Assembly: GCA_945866095.1 (NCBI GenBank)
Contig: CAMBGA010000010.1
Location: 1 to 34,837 of the forward strand
Length of the DNA stretch: 34,837 nt
DNA from: Spirosoma fluviale
Lineage (GTDB): Bacteria; Bacteroidota; Bacteroidia; Cytophagales; Spirosomataceae
Reading direction: 5' to 3'
The notes beneath the pieces are model-generated. The model saw only the letters and a program-made list of their open reading frames with translations, had not been told where the DNA came from and ran no database searches. Shown piece after piece: positions 16,130-23,643 of the stretch. The position numbers were made by a program, and so were the translations under genes. How positions within the stretch are numbered: position 1 is the stretch's first letter; each line of letters opens with the position of its first letter.

Positions 16130-16975
16130 ATGTTATTAAGCATTTCAAATGCAGCAATTATCATATCGTTTGTTTTATTATTTTTCCTCAATAAAACCAA
16201 TCGGGCTAACATATATCTAATCATTTTTTTTCTGATTAATAGTATTTATGGCTTAGGAAGTCACTCCATCGTGTACTCGAAATCGCCTTTTTGGGTGGCG
16301 ATTTTATTTATTAATACGATGCCCCTTTATGCTCTTTCAGGTCCTATCTTATACTTTTATTTTAGAACGATTCTTAACGGTGGAGATGCAAGACTTAGGG
16401 CTTGGGACTACCTACATTTTTTGCCAGCTTTTGTGTTATTGCTGAATGTAATTCCACATATCCTGACGCCATTTGACTATAAAATGGAAATGGCCGAAGA
16501 GGTTATAAGGAATACGTCAAAGGTCATAATGATAGACCAACCGCTAATTTCGTCTAAACTTAATTTTGCCTTTAGGCCTTTTCACGTATTTATCTACATC
16601 ATCCTATGTGCGGTTACGTATTTTAGACATGTCAAAAAACAGCATGAAAGCCTTATTCCAACTTTCAAAATTAGGTGGAATAGGAATTGGTATTTCATCT
16701 TTTTGCTATTTTTATTCTTCACGTTCCTCCCTTATTTGATTATTTCAATAATTTATCTTTTGTATGGAGCCGAGGCATTAACTAATCAATTTGTCATCAT
16801 GACGATCAACGTTAGTACGGCTTCCTTTTTCTTTTCTAATTTGTCGATTTTACTTTTCCCCAAAGAGCTGTATGGAATCCCTTTCTTAGGAAAACTGATA
16901 AAAAATTTAGGGGATGAGCAGTCGGAAATGGAAAATGAGATTCACTTTAACAAAAAGGCGAGTTCGTTTTTTTAG
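16130..16975 (+). CDS. 7TM sensor half of a frame-split AraC-type regulator
   Basis: The 281-residue product has about seven hydrophobic helices (for example SNAAIIISFVLLFFL, ANIYLIIFFLINSIYGLG, FFFSNLSILLF) and a hydrophilic tail KLIKNLGDEQSEMENEIHFNKKASSFF. This is the membrane sensor half of the 7TM-AraC regulators common in Bacteroidota, in which the tail leads directly into two helix-turn-helix motifs. Here it stops at TAG 16973-16975, whose first base is the last T of a seven-T run (16967-16973). The DNA-binding half lies immediately after it in another frame (16987-17328). One extra T, or a -1 slip at TTT TAG, would restore a protein of about 400 residues. It probably responds to an envelope signal connected with the flanking catabolic genes. 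Confidence 0.75.
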   Translation: MLLSISNAAIIISFVLLFFLNKTNRANIYLIIFFLINSIYGLGSHSIVYSKSPFWVAILFINTMPLYALSGPILYFYFRTILNGGDARLRAWDYLHFLPAFVLLLNVIPHILTPFDYKMEMAEEVIRNTSKVIMIDQPLISSKLNFAFRPFHVFIYIILCAVTYFRHVKKQHESLIPTFKIRWNRNWYFIFLLFLFFTFLPYLIISIIYLLYGAEALTNQFVIMTINVSTASFFFSNLSILLFPKELYGIPFLGKLIKNLGDEQSEMENEIHFNKKASSFF

Positions 16976-16986
16976 CTCCCCAAAGA

Positions 16987-17328
16987 TTGACCGAAATCTC
17001 CGAAGCCATCAAAGAATATTTGGTAGGCAATCCATGCATTCGTCCCGGTTTTAATTTGACTCAAATGTCTTTGGAAATACAAATCCCCAAACACCAGTTG
17101 ACCTACTTTTTCAACGTTCACCTCAAAATCACATTCAACGATTGGAAAAATGAAATCCGAATTACGCACTTCATGCTTTTGGTGAAAAATGGACAGGCAA
17201 TAAATAATACCTTGGAAAGTCTTTCTCAATCTTCAGGATTTTTATCTAGATCTAAATTTACAAATGCCTTTAAAAAGTCCCAAGGCAAAACCCCGTCCGC
17301 CTTTCTTAAAAAGTTAAATTTAGATTAG
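16987..17328 (+). CDS. AraC-type DNA-binding half of the frame-split regulator
   Basis: This 113-residue segment has the first helix-turn-helix at about 25-45 (FNLTQMSLEIQIPKHQLTYFFN). The second is LESLSQSSGFLSRSKFTNAFKKSQGKTPSAFLKK (about 75-110), the classic AraC 'GFsS.s.F.raFKk..G.tPs.f' signature. It has no ATG and no ribosome-binding site. The annotated TTG at 16987 is only the first possible start, while the frame is open further back through the T-run and reads LAPQRLTEIS across the junction. It is therefore best seen as the C-terminal half of the preceding gene. An intrinsic terminator follows at 17334. If expressed alone it would lack the sensor domain. Confidence 0.75.
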   Translation: MTEISEAIKEYLVGNPCIRPGFNLTQMSLEIQIPKHQLTYFFNVHLKITFNDWKNEIRITHFMLLVKNGQAINNTLESLSQSSGFLSRSKFTNAFKKSQGKTPSAFLKKLNLD

Positions 17329-17333
17329 CTTGT

Positions 17334-17355
17334 ACCCTTTGGACAAAAGGGTTTT
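17334..17355 (+). terminator. Intrinsic terminator of the AraC-type regulator
   Basis: ACCCTTT, a short GGAC loop, and AAAGGGT followed by TTTATT form a compact hairpin five bases after the regulator stop codon. Confidence 0.7.
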
Positions 17356-17543
17356 ATTCAAAAAACTTTTTGGTGTTATCTAAATCGCTTAGTCTTAATG
17401 CAATTTGGACCTTTTTAATCATTGGGTCCAAAACTAAAGCTAGCCATGTCCCATGCAAAAAAATCTTTCCATATTTTTGACCCAATCCTCCTAAGGATAT
17501 ATTTAGATCAATTGATTAACCACTAATGAAAGAAGGTTTCTTA

Positions 17544-17575
17544 AAAGCAGGGTTTTATAAACCCTGCTTTTTTTT
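17544..17575 (+). terminator. Strong Rho-independent terminator
   Basis: AAAGCAGGGTTT, loop TATA, AACCCTGCTTT and a run of eight T make a canonical terminator. No plus-strand gene ends directly before it, so it is either a second stop for the regulator transcript or the end of an unrecognised small transcript between 17356 and 17543. Confidence 0.85.
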
Positions 17576-17662
17576 GTGCCCTCATGGCGATTCTTGAGTG
17601 TTTCATTTGAACGTTCCTTCCATTATTTCATAACAATTTCTTAGTCCATTCGTTAGATTCAC

Positions 17663-18274
17663 ATGAAATCATTTTCCGTTGAACAAATTAAATTGATGGA
17701 TCGTTTTACACGAACTCATTTCATCAATACCCTTAGCGGCTTTAAAAGTGTCTCTTTGATTGGGACAATAAATAAATTAGGACAGACCAATTTAGCCATA
17801 TTTAGTAACCTGGTACATATTGGGGCTGATCCAGCGCTGATAGGCTTCGTCAATCGGCCCATGGAAGCCGCCCCGCATACCTTAGCCAATATTCAAGAGA
17901 CGGAATTTTATACGGTGAATCATATTCACTCAGGCATCTTTGAAAAATCGCATCAAACGAGCGCTAAATATCCCGAACATATTTCTGAGTTTGAGGCTGT
18001 GGGCCTTACACCCCTATTTAGACCCGGAATTTCAGCGCCATTTGTGGAGGAATCTAAAGTTCAATACGTACTTAAACTGGAAGAGGTAATTCCGATCAAA
18101 TTGAACGGGACATTTTTGGTTGTGGGTTCGCTCCAACAAGTATTTATTCCAGCGGAAATCATGGATGAGGACGGTTATTTGTCCATCGAAAAAGCCAATA
18201 GCCTTTGCTCACTAGGGATTAATGGCTATTACGAAACAAAACTTTTGGAAAAATTACCTTACGCCAAAGCCTAA
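17663..18274 (+). CDS. Flavin reductase-like FMN-binding protein
   Basis: The 203-residue soluble protein matches the flavin reductase like (PF01613) split-barrel fold. Visible segments are LSGFKSVSLIGTINKLGQTNLAIFSNLVHIGADPALIGFVNRP (FMN-phosphate-binding strand region), HTLANIQETEFYTVNHI and SAKYPEHISEFEAVGLT. Members supply reduced flavin to monooxygenases or reduce flavins directly. There is no obvious partner oxygenase beside it; its neighbours are a regulator upstream and a convergent glycosidase candidate whose stop lies one base away. It has its own leader after a strong terminator, so it is probably transcribed alone. The function beyond flavin binding is not determinable. Confidence 0.8.
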   Translation: MKSFSVEQIKLMDRFTRTHFINTLSGFKSVSLIGTINKLGQTNLAIFSNLVHIGADPALIGFVNRPMEAAPHTLANIQETEFYTVNHIHSGIFEKSHQTSAKYPEHISEFEAVGLTPLFRPGISAPFVEESKVQYVLKLEEVIPIKLNGTFLVVGSLQQVFIPAEIMDEDGYLSIEKANSLCSLGINGYYETKLLEKLPYAKA

Positions 18275-18275
18275 T

Positions 18276-20432
18276 TTATTCTATTAAATACCAAGTGTAC
18301 GAATCAGGTGCAATCGTAAATTCCAACGCAATATCTTTGGTAGGACTTAGTGAAACAACTTTTTTCTTTCCGTCTTTCGACGTAAGATTAGCAATTTTTG
18401 AAATGCCCGTGTAATACAAAGGCAAGGTGATTTTCCGCTGCATAATTTCTTTGGTCGGATTATAGAGCATCACAAAACCTTTATGCTTTCCATCCGGATT
18501 TACATGTAAAAACCCATCCCAATCCCGGCCATCCGGTCGGCGCAATTGGATCATATCCGCATTCAACACATCGCGGTATTTTTTGTACCAGTCCAACGTT
18601 TCTTTCACCATGATTCTGGTTTCTTCACTATCAAAGAGCCTAGGTCCTCGGTAACAGGCTTGTACCCCCGCCCCGTAATATTGAATCATGAGTTGGTGAT
18701 AATCTTTTAAATGTTCTTTCAAAGGTTCTAAAACCGCCTCGGGTCCGCCCCCTTGATATCGGGTTAATGGCACAAAACCCCAGCTCATCGCCGCCGTTTT
18801 TTCAATCGTTCCATCATGGATATTTTGACGATTCAATATTTTTTGTTGGTCCCTCGATAGACTAAAATTCACCTCCCGATACCCAATCCCAATCTTATGC
18901 GTCCCATCTAAAAAATACCAATCTGGGGCATTAATATAAATGCCTTTTTCATTGAGCCAACGATACAATTCCTTCTGAATTTCCATTTGGCGCCACTGGG
19001 AATCTTTCAATCCTTCATGGCCCGGATGAACCGTTGACGCGCAAATATCCCCCGGATAAGGCCCGTCATTTTCCCAAATATCAAAACCCGTTTTCGTATA
19101 AAACAACTTTATTTTATCTCGATAGGCCAGTCCCCACGGACTTCCAAAACAAGGAGCATTTCCAAAAAAAGCACCGCCCGGTTTGCCTGTTTTGGGATCG
19201 ATGACATCGTCGGCGTCGCTGATGCGCCGACTACTAAACAACGAGTATCCGCCAATTAAAATGTTTTTAGCGTGGGCATAATCGGCCAGAGATTTCCACC
19301 GATTTATATTCGCCGCGGTCGAATCCTCCATTTTCAAATGACTCCCAAAACTGAGAATAACCGCTTCATATCCCGTTGCCACACATTGGTCAATGGCCGT
19401 TTTAACTTCAGCATCATTCTTGCTAACCAAGTGCATGAAGATCGGATTTTGAGTCGTCCATGGCGCAATCTTTTGATACATTTTACGTATCATTAATCCC
19501 CTTCTTTGGCGATCATAACTATCCATGAGCAACTCATGCGTTCTCGGTGATTTAAAAATCTCACCTGGTTTTAAATCAATTCCTGGGGCTTTGTCCGGAT
19601 AAATTTCCAACAAACACGGCGTCTCAAAATTATAGTTGACCTGCGAAGTATAAGTAGGCTCCGTCTTCCAATGCGTCGTTTGATCACTAATATCATAGCG
19701 CATCGCATTGTTAAATGCGTAATTGGTCTCCACATATATACCATGCTGTTTCTTCATTTCTTCTGGTTTCCCCACCACCGCACTTTCTTCTTCCACTAAT
19801 CCCAACACCTCATGGATCACTCGGTCGACCCCTATTTTCACCGAACTCTTGTTTTCAATTTTCACCCATTTGATGAGTAAGGGTAACCCGTCGATCAACT
19901 CATAATTAACATATACATGAATGCCTTTAAGCTCGGCAAGGGGGGAGGTGAATTCAAAAGAAATTTGTTTTCCCGTAGCTTGCTCATGATTGGATGCCCA
20001 GGTTTTTCTTTGCCAAGAAATAAAGGGTTTCACATCTGAAATAGTCGAGCCGACAAATACAAAATCCTCTTTTCCCGCAGTCATTTGGGATAGCCACTCG
20101 GGCTTTAAATAGGCTCTTTCTTTTTGGCCCTCCATGCCTCCAACCGCATACATTTTCCCGTTTAAAACGATCTTTGCTTCAGGTTGCACCGCACGCAAAA
20201 GTTGTTGGCCATTGCTTACATTGACATAACTATAACAGGCTAAATTCTTACCTAGGTAAAATTCTCTTCTCAAAAGGCCATTGTCTAAAACAATATTGGA
20301 ACCCTTTTGGATGATCGTCGATTTCTGTTGAGCAGGCTTAACTAACCAGTCATTTTGCAGGGTAACAAATTGGCTTTTACTTTCTAATGATAAGAAAATT
20401 AGGATTATAGGTAAATATTTTAGTATTTTCAT
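18276..20432 (-). CDS. Secreted glycosidase candidate, alpha-galactosidase-like (clan GH-D type barrel)
   Basis: The 718-residue protein starts with a signal peptide (MKILKYLPIILIFLSLESKSQ). The first 280 or so residues look like a beta-rich supersandwich (IVLDNGLLRREFYLGKNLACYSYVN). A barrel-like middle follows: GYEAVILSFGSHL, YAHAKNILIGGYSLFSS, FYTKTGFDIWENDGPYPGD and KGIYINAPDWYFLDG. The C-terminal beta domain has GFVMLYNPTKEIMQRKITLPLYY. This order resembles GH36/GH27-like enzymes, and the WEND and LDG acidic residues are possible catalytic positions, but I could not match the exact nucleophile motif. The gene is head-to-head with a sulfatase (22 bp between start codons) and tail-to-tail with the flavin-reductase-like gene. 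Secretion and context support glycan degradation; the family assignment is tentative. Confidence 0.6.
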   Translation of the reverse strand: MKILKYLPIILIFLSLESKSQFVTLQNDWLVKPAQQKSTIIQKGSNIVLDNGLLRREFYLGKNLACYSYVNVSNGQQLLRAVQPEAKIVLNGKMYAVGGMEGQKERAYLKPEWLSQMTAGKEDFVFVGSTISDVKPFISWQRKTWASNHEQATGKQISFEFTSPLAELKGIHVYVNYELIDGLPLLIKWVKIENKSSVKIGVDRVIHEVLGLVEEESAVVGKPEEMKKQHGIYVETNYAFNNAMRYDISDQTTHWKTEPTYTSQVNYNFETPCLLEIYPDKAPGIDLKPGEIFKSPRTHELLMDSYDRQRRGLMIRKMYQKIAPWTTQNPIFMHLVSKNDAEVKTAIDQCVATGYEAVILSFGSHLKMEDSTAANINRWKSLADYAHAKNILIGGYSLFSSRRISDADDVIDPKTGKPGGAFFGNAPCFGSPWGLAYRDKIKLFYTKTGFDIWENDGPYPGDICASTVHPGHEGLKDSQWRQMEIQKELYRWLNEKGIYINAPDWYFLDGTHKIGIGYREVNFSLSRDQQKILNRQNIHDGTIEKTAAMSWGFVPLTRYQGGGPEAVLEPLKEHLKDYHQLMIQYYGAGVQACYRGPRLFDSEETRIMVKETLDWYKKYRDVLNADMIQLRRPDGRDWDGFLHVNPDGKHKGFVMLYNPTKEIMQRKITLPLYYTGISKIANLTSKDGKKKVVSLSPTKDIALEFTIAPDSYTWYLIE

Positions 20433-20454
20433 TGTGTCAAAATTGGTTTAAATC

Positions 20455-22068
20455 ATGCGAAATATACTCATAATTTTTTGTTCTCTTTTTCCCTTATCAG
20501 GGCTATTGGCAAACCCACAAAATCCAGTCAAAAAACCTAACATTGTTTGGATCGTGTGTGAAGACATGTCGCCTCACCTCGGTTCCTATGGCGAAAAAGT
20601 CGCTAAAACACCAGCATTGGACCAATTAGCCAAAGAAGCAGTTCGCTATACCCAAGTATATTCTACCGCCGGAGTATGTGCCCCAAGTCGCTGTGCGCTC
20701 ATTACCGGAAATTACCAAACGGCCATCGGTGGACATAACATGCGCACCTTAGGTCTTTCTGCGAATGCATTAGATGATTATCCTAAGGGCCTAAAACCCT
20801 ATTCGGCCGTCATCCCAGCCGGCGTAAAATGCTTTTCCGAATACCTTCGAATGGCCGGTTATTATTGCACTAATAATGCCAAACAAGATTATCAATTTGA
20901 CGCACCGGTAACAGCATGGGATGAGAGTAGCAAGAAGGCTCATTGGCGCAAAAGGCCAGATAAATCCCAGCCTTTTTTCTCTGTTTTTAATATTGAGACA
21001 ACTCACGAATCCCAAGTTTGGGTTCGAGAAAAACAAGCCCTTTTGGTTAATCCCAAAGATGTAATGGTGCCGCCTTTTTATCCGGATGATTCGGTGAGCC
21101 GAAAAACCATGGCTCGCTTTCTGTCGAATGTGATGGTGATGGACCAACAAGTTGGCGAGATTATAAAACAATTAAAGGAGGATGGTTTATATGAAGAAAG
21201 CATCATCTTTTTTTACAGCGATCACGGCGATGGGATGCCTTTTGTGAAGCGTGAATTAAGCCAACGAGGCCTAAAGGTTCCATTGCTGATTAAGGCACCT
21301 AACTTGCCCAAAGGAAAAGTAGATAATCAGTTGATTAGTTTTGTTGACTTTGGACCCACGGTCCTTTCATTGGCCGGTGTAACATTGCCTAAAACGCTTC
21401 ATGGACAGCCATTTTTGGGTGGTCAAAAAGCAAAAGCAAAGCGTCAATATATTTATGCCGCCCGCGATCGAATGGATTCCGAATATGACCGAGTACGTGC
21501 TGTCAGTGATGGCCGATTTAAGTACATTCGAAATTATATGCCCGAAAAATCATACTATCAAAACATTAAATATCGACTTCAAAATCCGTTGATGTTACAT
21601 ATGCTAGCGCTGAAAGATGCGGGGAAATTAAACGAAACGCAAATGAAATGGTTTAGGCCAACTAAAGCCTTGGAGGAACTTTTTGACACTCAAAACGACC
21701 CGCATGAATTTAATAATTTGGCAAATAACCCAACCTATAAAGACAAATTAGTCGAGTTAAGAGGAAAGCATTTAGCCTGGATAAAACAATATGGTGACCT
21801 GGGGGCTAAGCCGGAATTAGAGATGATTAAGGAATGGTGGAATGGCCAGGATAAACCTCCGGTAACGGAAAAAAGTAATGTGGCCATCGCGAATGGAACA
21901 GTCCAATTATTTTGTCCAACCGCCGGTGCATCGATTGGTTTTAGAAAGAATTCAAAGGAGACATGGCAAGTGTACACGAAGCCATTTTCATTAAACAATG
22001 GAGATTCGCTGTACGTCATGAGCCATCGAATTGGCTTTGTACCTACCGAAATACGTTTGAAAAACTAG
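20455..22068 (+). CDS. Type I sulfatase (formylglycine-dependent), secreted
   Basis: The 537-residue protein has a signal peptide (MRNILIIFCSLFPLSGLLA) and the sulfatase start KPNIVWIVCEDMSPHLGSYG. The formylglycine motif is C75-A-P-S-R in GVCAPSRCALITGNY. The downstream metal and substrate segment is FYSDHGDGMPFVKREL, and LLIKAPNLPKG and DFGPTVLSLAG are typical. Maturation requires a formylglycine-generating enzyme, not encoded in this window. The usual Asp-Asp metal pair near the N-terminus reads Glu36-Asp37, a variant seen in some S1 subfamilies. It would remove sulfate esters from a glycan in the periplasm. Its 3' end overlaps the convergent second sulfatase by four bases (CTAG), and its start is 22 bp from the divergent glycosidase candidate. 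Confidence 0.92.
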   Translation: MRNILIIFCSLFPLSGLLANPQNPVKKPNIVWIVCEDMSPHLGSYGEKVAKTPALDQLAKEAVRYTQVYSTAGVCAPSRCALITGNYQTAIGGHNMRTLGLSANALDDYPKGLKPYSAVIPAGVKCFSEYLRMAGYYCTNNAKQDYQFDAPVTAWDESSKKAHWRKRPDKSQPFFSVFNIETTHESQVWVREKQALLVNPKDVMVPPFYPDDSVSRKTMARFLSNVMVMDQQVGEIIKQLKEDGLYEESIIFFYSDHGDGMPFVKRELSQRGLKVPLLIKAPNLPKGKVDNQLISFVDFGPTVLSLAGVTLPKTLHGQPFLGGQKAKAKRQYIYAARDRMDSEYDRVRAVSDGRFKYIRNYMPEKSYYQNIKYRLQNPLMLHMLALKDAGKLNETQMKWFRPTKALEELFDTQNDPHEFNNLANNPTYKDKLVELRGKHLAWIKQYGDLGAKPELEMIKEWWNGQDKPPVTEKSNVAIANGTVQLFCPTAGASIGFRKNSKETWQVYTKPFSLNNGDSLYVMSHRIGFVPTEIRLKN

Positions 22069-23540
22069 CTTCCCGACGACTTTTGCTTGGCTGTTCTTCC
22101 CCAGTCGGGAAGGTCGATATGGAGGTTGTCGTGCTTTTCCAACATCTCCTTTTTCAATAGATTTCGCATCCTTAAAACTTGACTTTGTCGGGCTTTATCT
22201 TGGGCCAAATTATGCTTTTCCCATGGATCCTTTTTAAGGTTAAATAGTTGGCTTGTCAACACCCCATCCACATTATACAAGATCAATTTGTAACCATCCT
22301 TTGTTTTCAAACTCCTGCTCCAATGCCCATATACGTTATAAATTTGTTCTCTAACGGCTTTGGTTGGATTGCGGATAATCGCTTGTAGACTTTTTGCCTC
22401 AACGCTTTTGGGCGCTTTGATTTTCAAATAATCATAAATCGTAGGTGCAATATCACTCAGATAAACAAAGGAATTATTCCGCACATTTTTAGGTATTCCT
22501 GGACCCGAAAAAATCATAGGAACACGGATGCTATGTTCGTATAAATTTTGCTTTCCCAAGAGGCCATGTTGGCCCATTGCCAATCCATTATCTCCCGCAA
22601 AAACAATCAACGTATTTTTTAATAATCCTTCTTTTTCCAGCGTCGACATGATTCGCCCGATCTGCTCATCGAGCTCCGAAATCATCCCATAATAGGCCGC
22701 GATATCTTCTTTAATCGCCATTTCAGTTCTGGGATGGGGCAATAAATTCTCATCACGCACATTTAAATCACCATTGTTGAAGGGATGCTCCGGAAGGAAA
22801 TTAGGGGGCAAAGAAATTTTGGAAGGATCATACGCCTTGGCAAATTTTGCGGTGGGTGTTCTCGGGTCATGCGGCGAAGTGAAGGCCACGTAGGCAAAAA
22901 AGGGCTTTTCTTTTGCCGTTGGACTTTGTAAAAAATCAATGGCAGTTTGCGCGTACAAATAGGAGCTGTAGGTCTCACTTAAAAAACTTTTTTCTACGGG
23001 ATATTTCCCCGTTGGGTCAAAGTGGTTTACCCGAGGATGTTCCTGGCCACCTTCTTTGGGAAAGTGCATGCCACCAAAAAAAATATGATCGGCTTTTGAA
23101 AACATACGTGAATAGGAATTTTTGTCGCTATGCCATTTGCCTGTATGAAAAGTGGTATATCCTTTTTGGCGCAACACTTCGGGTAGACTAACCAAGCTAT
23201 CAGGAATTACATTTCCGTCGCCGGGCAATCGATTTACGTATCGACCCGTCATCAACATCGCCCTCGAGGGAATGCAAACCGCACCTTGATGTCCACCCAT
23301 CACGTGTGCTTGTTGGAAGGTCAGACCGCTCTTCACCAACTTATCCAAATTAGGAGTTCTGATTTCCTTGTTCCCTAATGCTTGAATCGTTCTGAACGTT
23401 TGATCGTCACTATACAGGATTAATACGTTTTTTGCTGGAGCAGTTTTAGGAGATGCAGATGGATTCGCTTGCCCCATGATATTGCCGAAAGACAATACCA
23501 ATAAACAGAAAATGGATAAATTGTGGATCTGATTTTTCAT
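22065..23540 (-). CDS. Type I sulfatase, secreted, last gene of the cytochrome operon
   Basis: The 491-residue protein has a signal peptide (core IFCLLVLSFGNIMGQA), the metal pair D45-D46 in ILYSDDQTF and the formylglycine motif C89-I-P-S-R93 in GAVCIPSRAMLMTGRY. HTGKWHSD and FAGDNGLAMGQHGLLGKQNLYEH follow, the latter carrying the second metal-ligand pair Asp-Asn. All catalytic features of an S1 sulfatase are present. It differs clearly from the convergent sulfatase, so the pair probably acts on different sulfate positions. It is the distal gene of a minus-strand operon, 103 bp after the DUF2231/cytochrome gene; that gap could hold an internal promoter. A GTTAAG-C-CTTAAC palindrome lies just upstream of its start. 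Confidence 0.92.
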   Translation of the reverse strand: MKNQIHNLSIFCLLVLSFGNIMGQANPSASPKTAPAKNVLILYSDDQTFRTIQALGNKEIRTPNLDKLVKSGLTFQQAHVMGGHQGAVCIPSRAMLMTGRYVNRLPGDGNVIPDSLVSLPEVLRQKGYTTFHTGKWHSDKNSYSRMFSKADHIFFGGMHFPKEGGQEHPRVNHFDPTGKYPVEKSFLSETYSSYLYAQTAIDFLQSPTAKEKPFFAYVAFTSPHDPRTPTAKFAKAYDPSKISLPPNFLPEHPFNNGDLNVRDENLLPHPRTEMAIKEDIAAYYGMISELDEQIGRIMSTLEKEGLLKNTLIVFAGDNGLAMGQHGLLGKQNLYEHSIRVPMIFSGPGIPKNVRNNSFVYLSDIAPTIYDYLKIKAPKSVEAKSLQAIIRNPTKAVREQIYNVYGHWSRSLKTKDGYKLILYNVDGVLTSQLFNLKKDPWEKHNLAQDKARQSQVLRMRNLLKKEMLEKHDNLHIDLPDWGRTAKQKSSGS

Positions 23541-23643
23541 GATGTTAAGCCTTAACGATTTGTAGGTTTTATGTCAAATGCAGAGAATTATTAAAATCCT
23601 CTCCCTTAAAATCAGGGATATTTATTAATCCTATACAATCGGA

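Larger units (their letters stand above)
17329..17662. other. 334-bp intergenic stretch with two terminators
   Basis: No coding frame is convincing. It holds the regulator's terminator (17334-17355), a strong second hairpin with a T-run (17544-17575), and then about 85 bp of AT-rich leader for the flavin-reductase-like gene, including a short GAACGTTC palindrome at 17609-17616. Confidence 0.6.

Noticed and set aside
17609-17616. GAACGTTC palindrome upstream of the flavin-reductase-like gene as a LacI-type site
   Set aside because: Only eight bases of symmetry and no flanking match to the susC operator; expected by chance.
20791-21171. 126-codon minus-strand ORF inside the sulfatase
   Set aside because: Antisense shadow of a conserved sulfatase; low-complexity translation without a motif.
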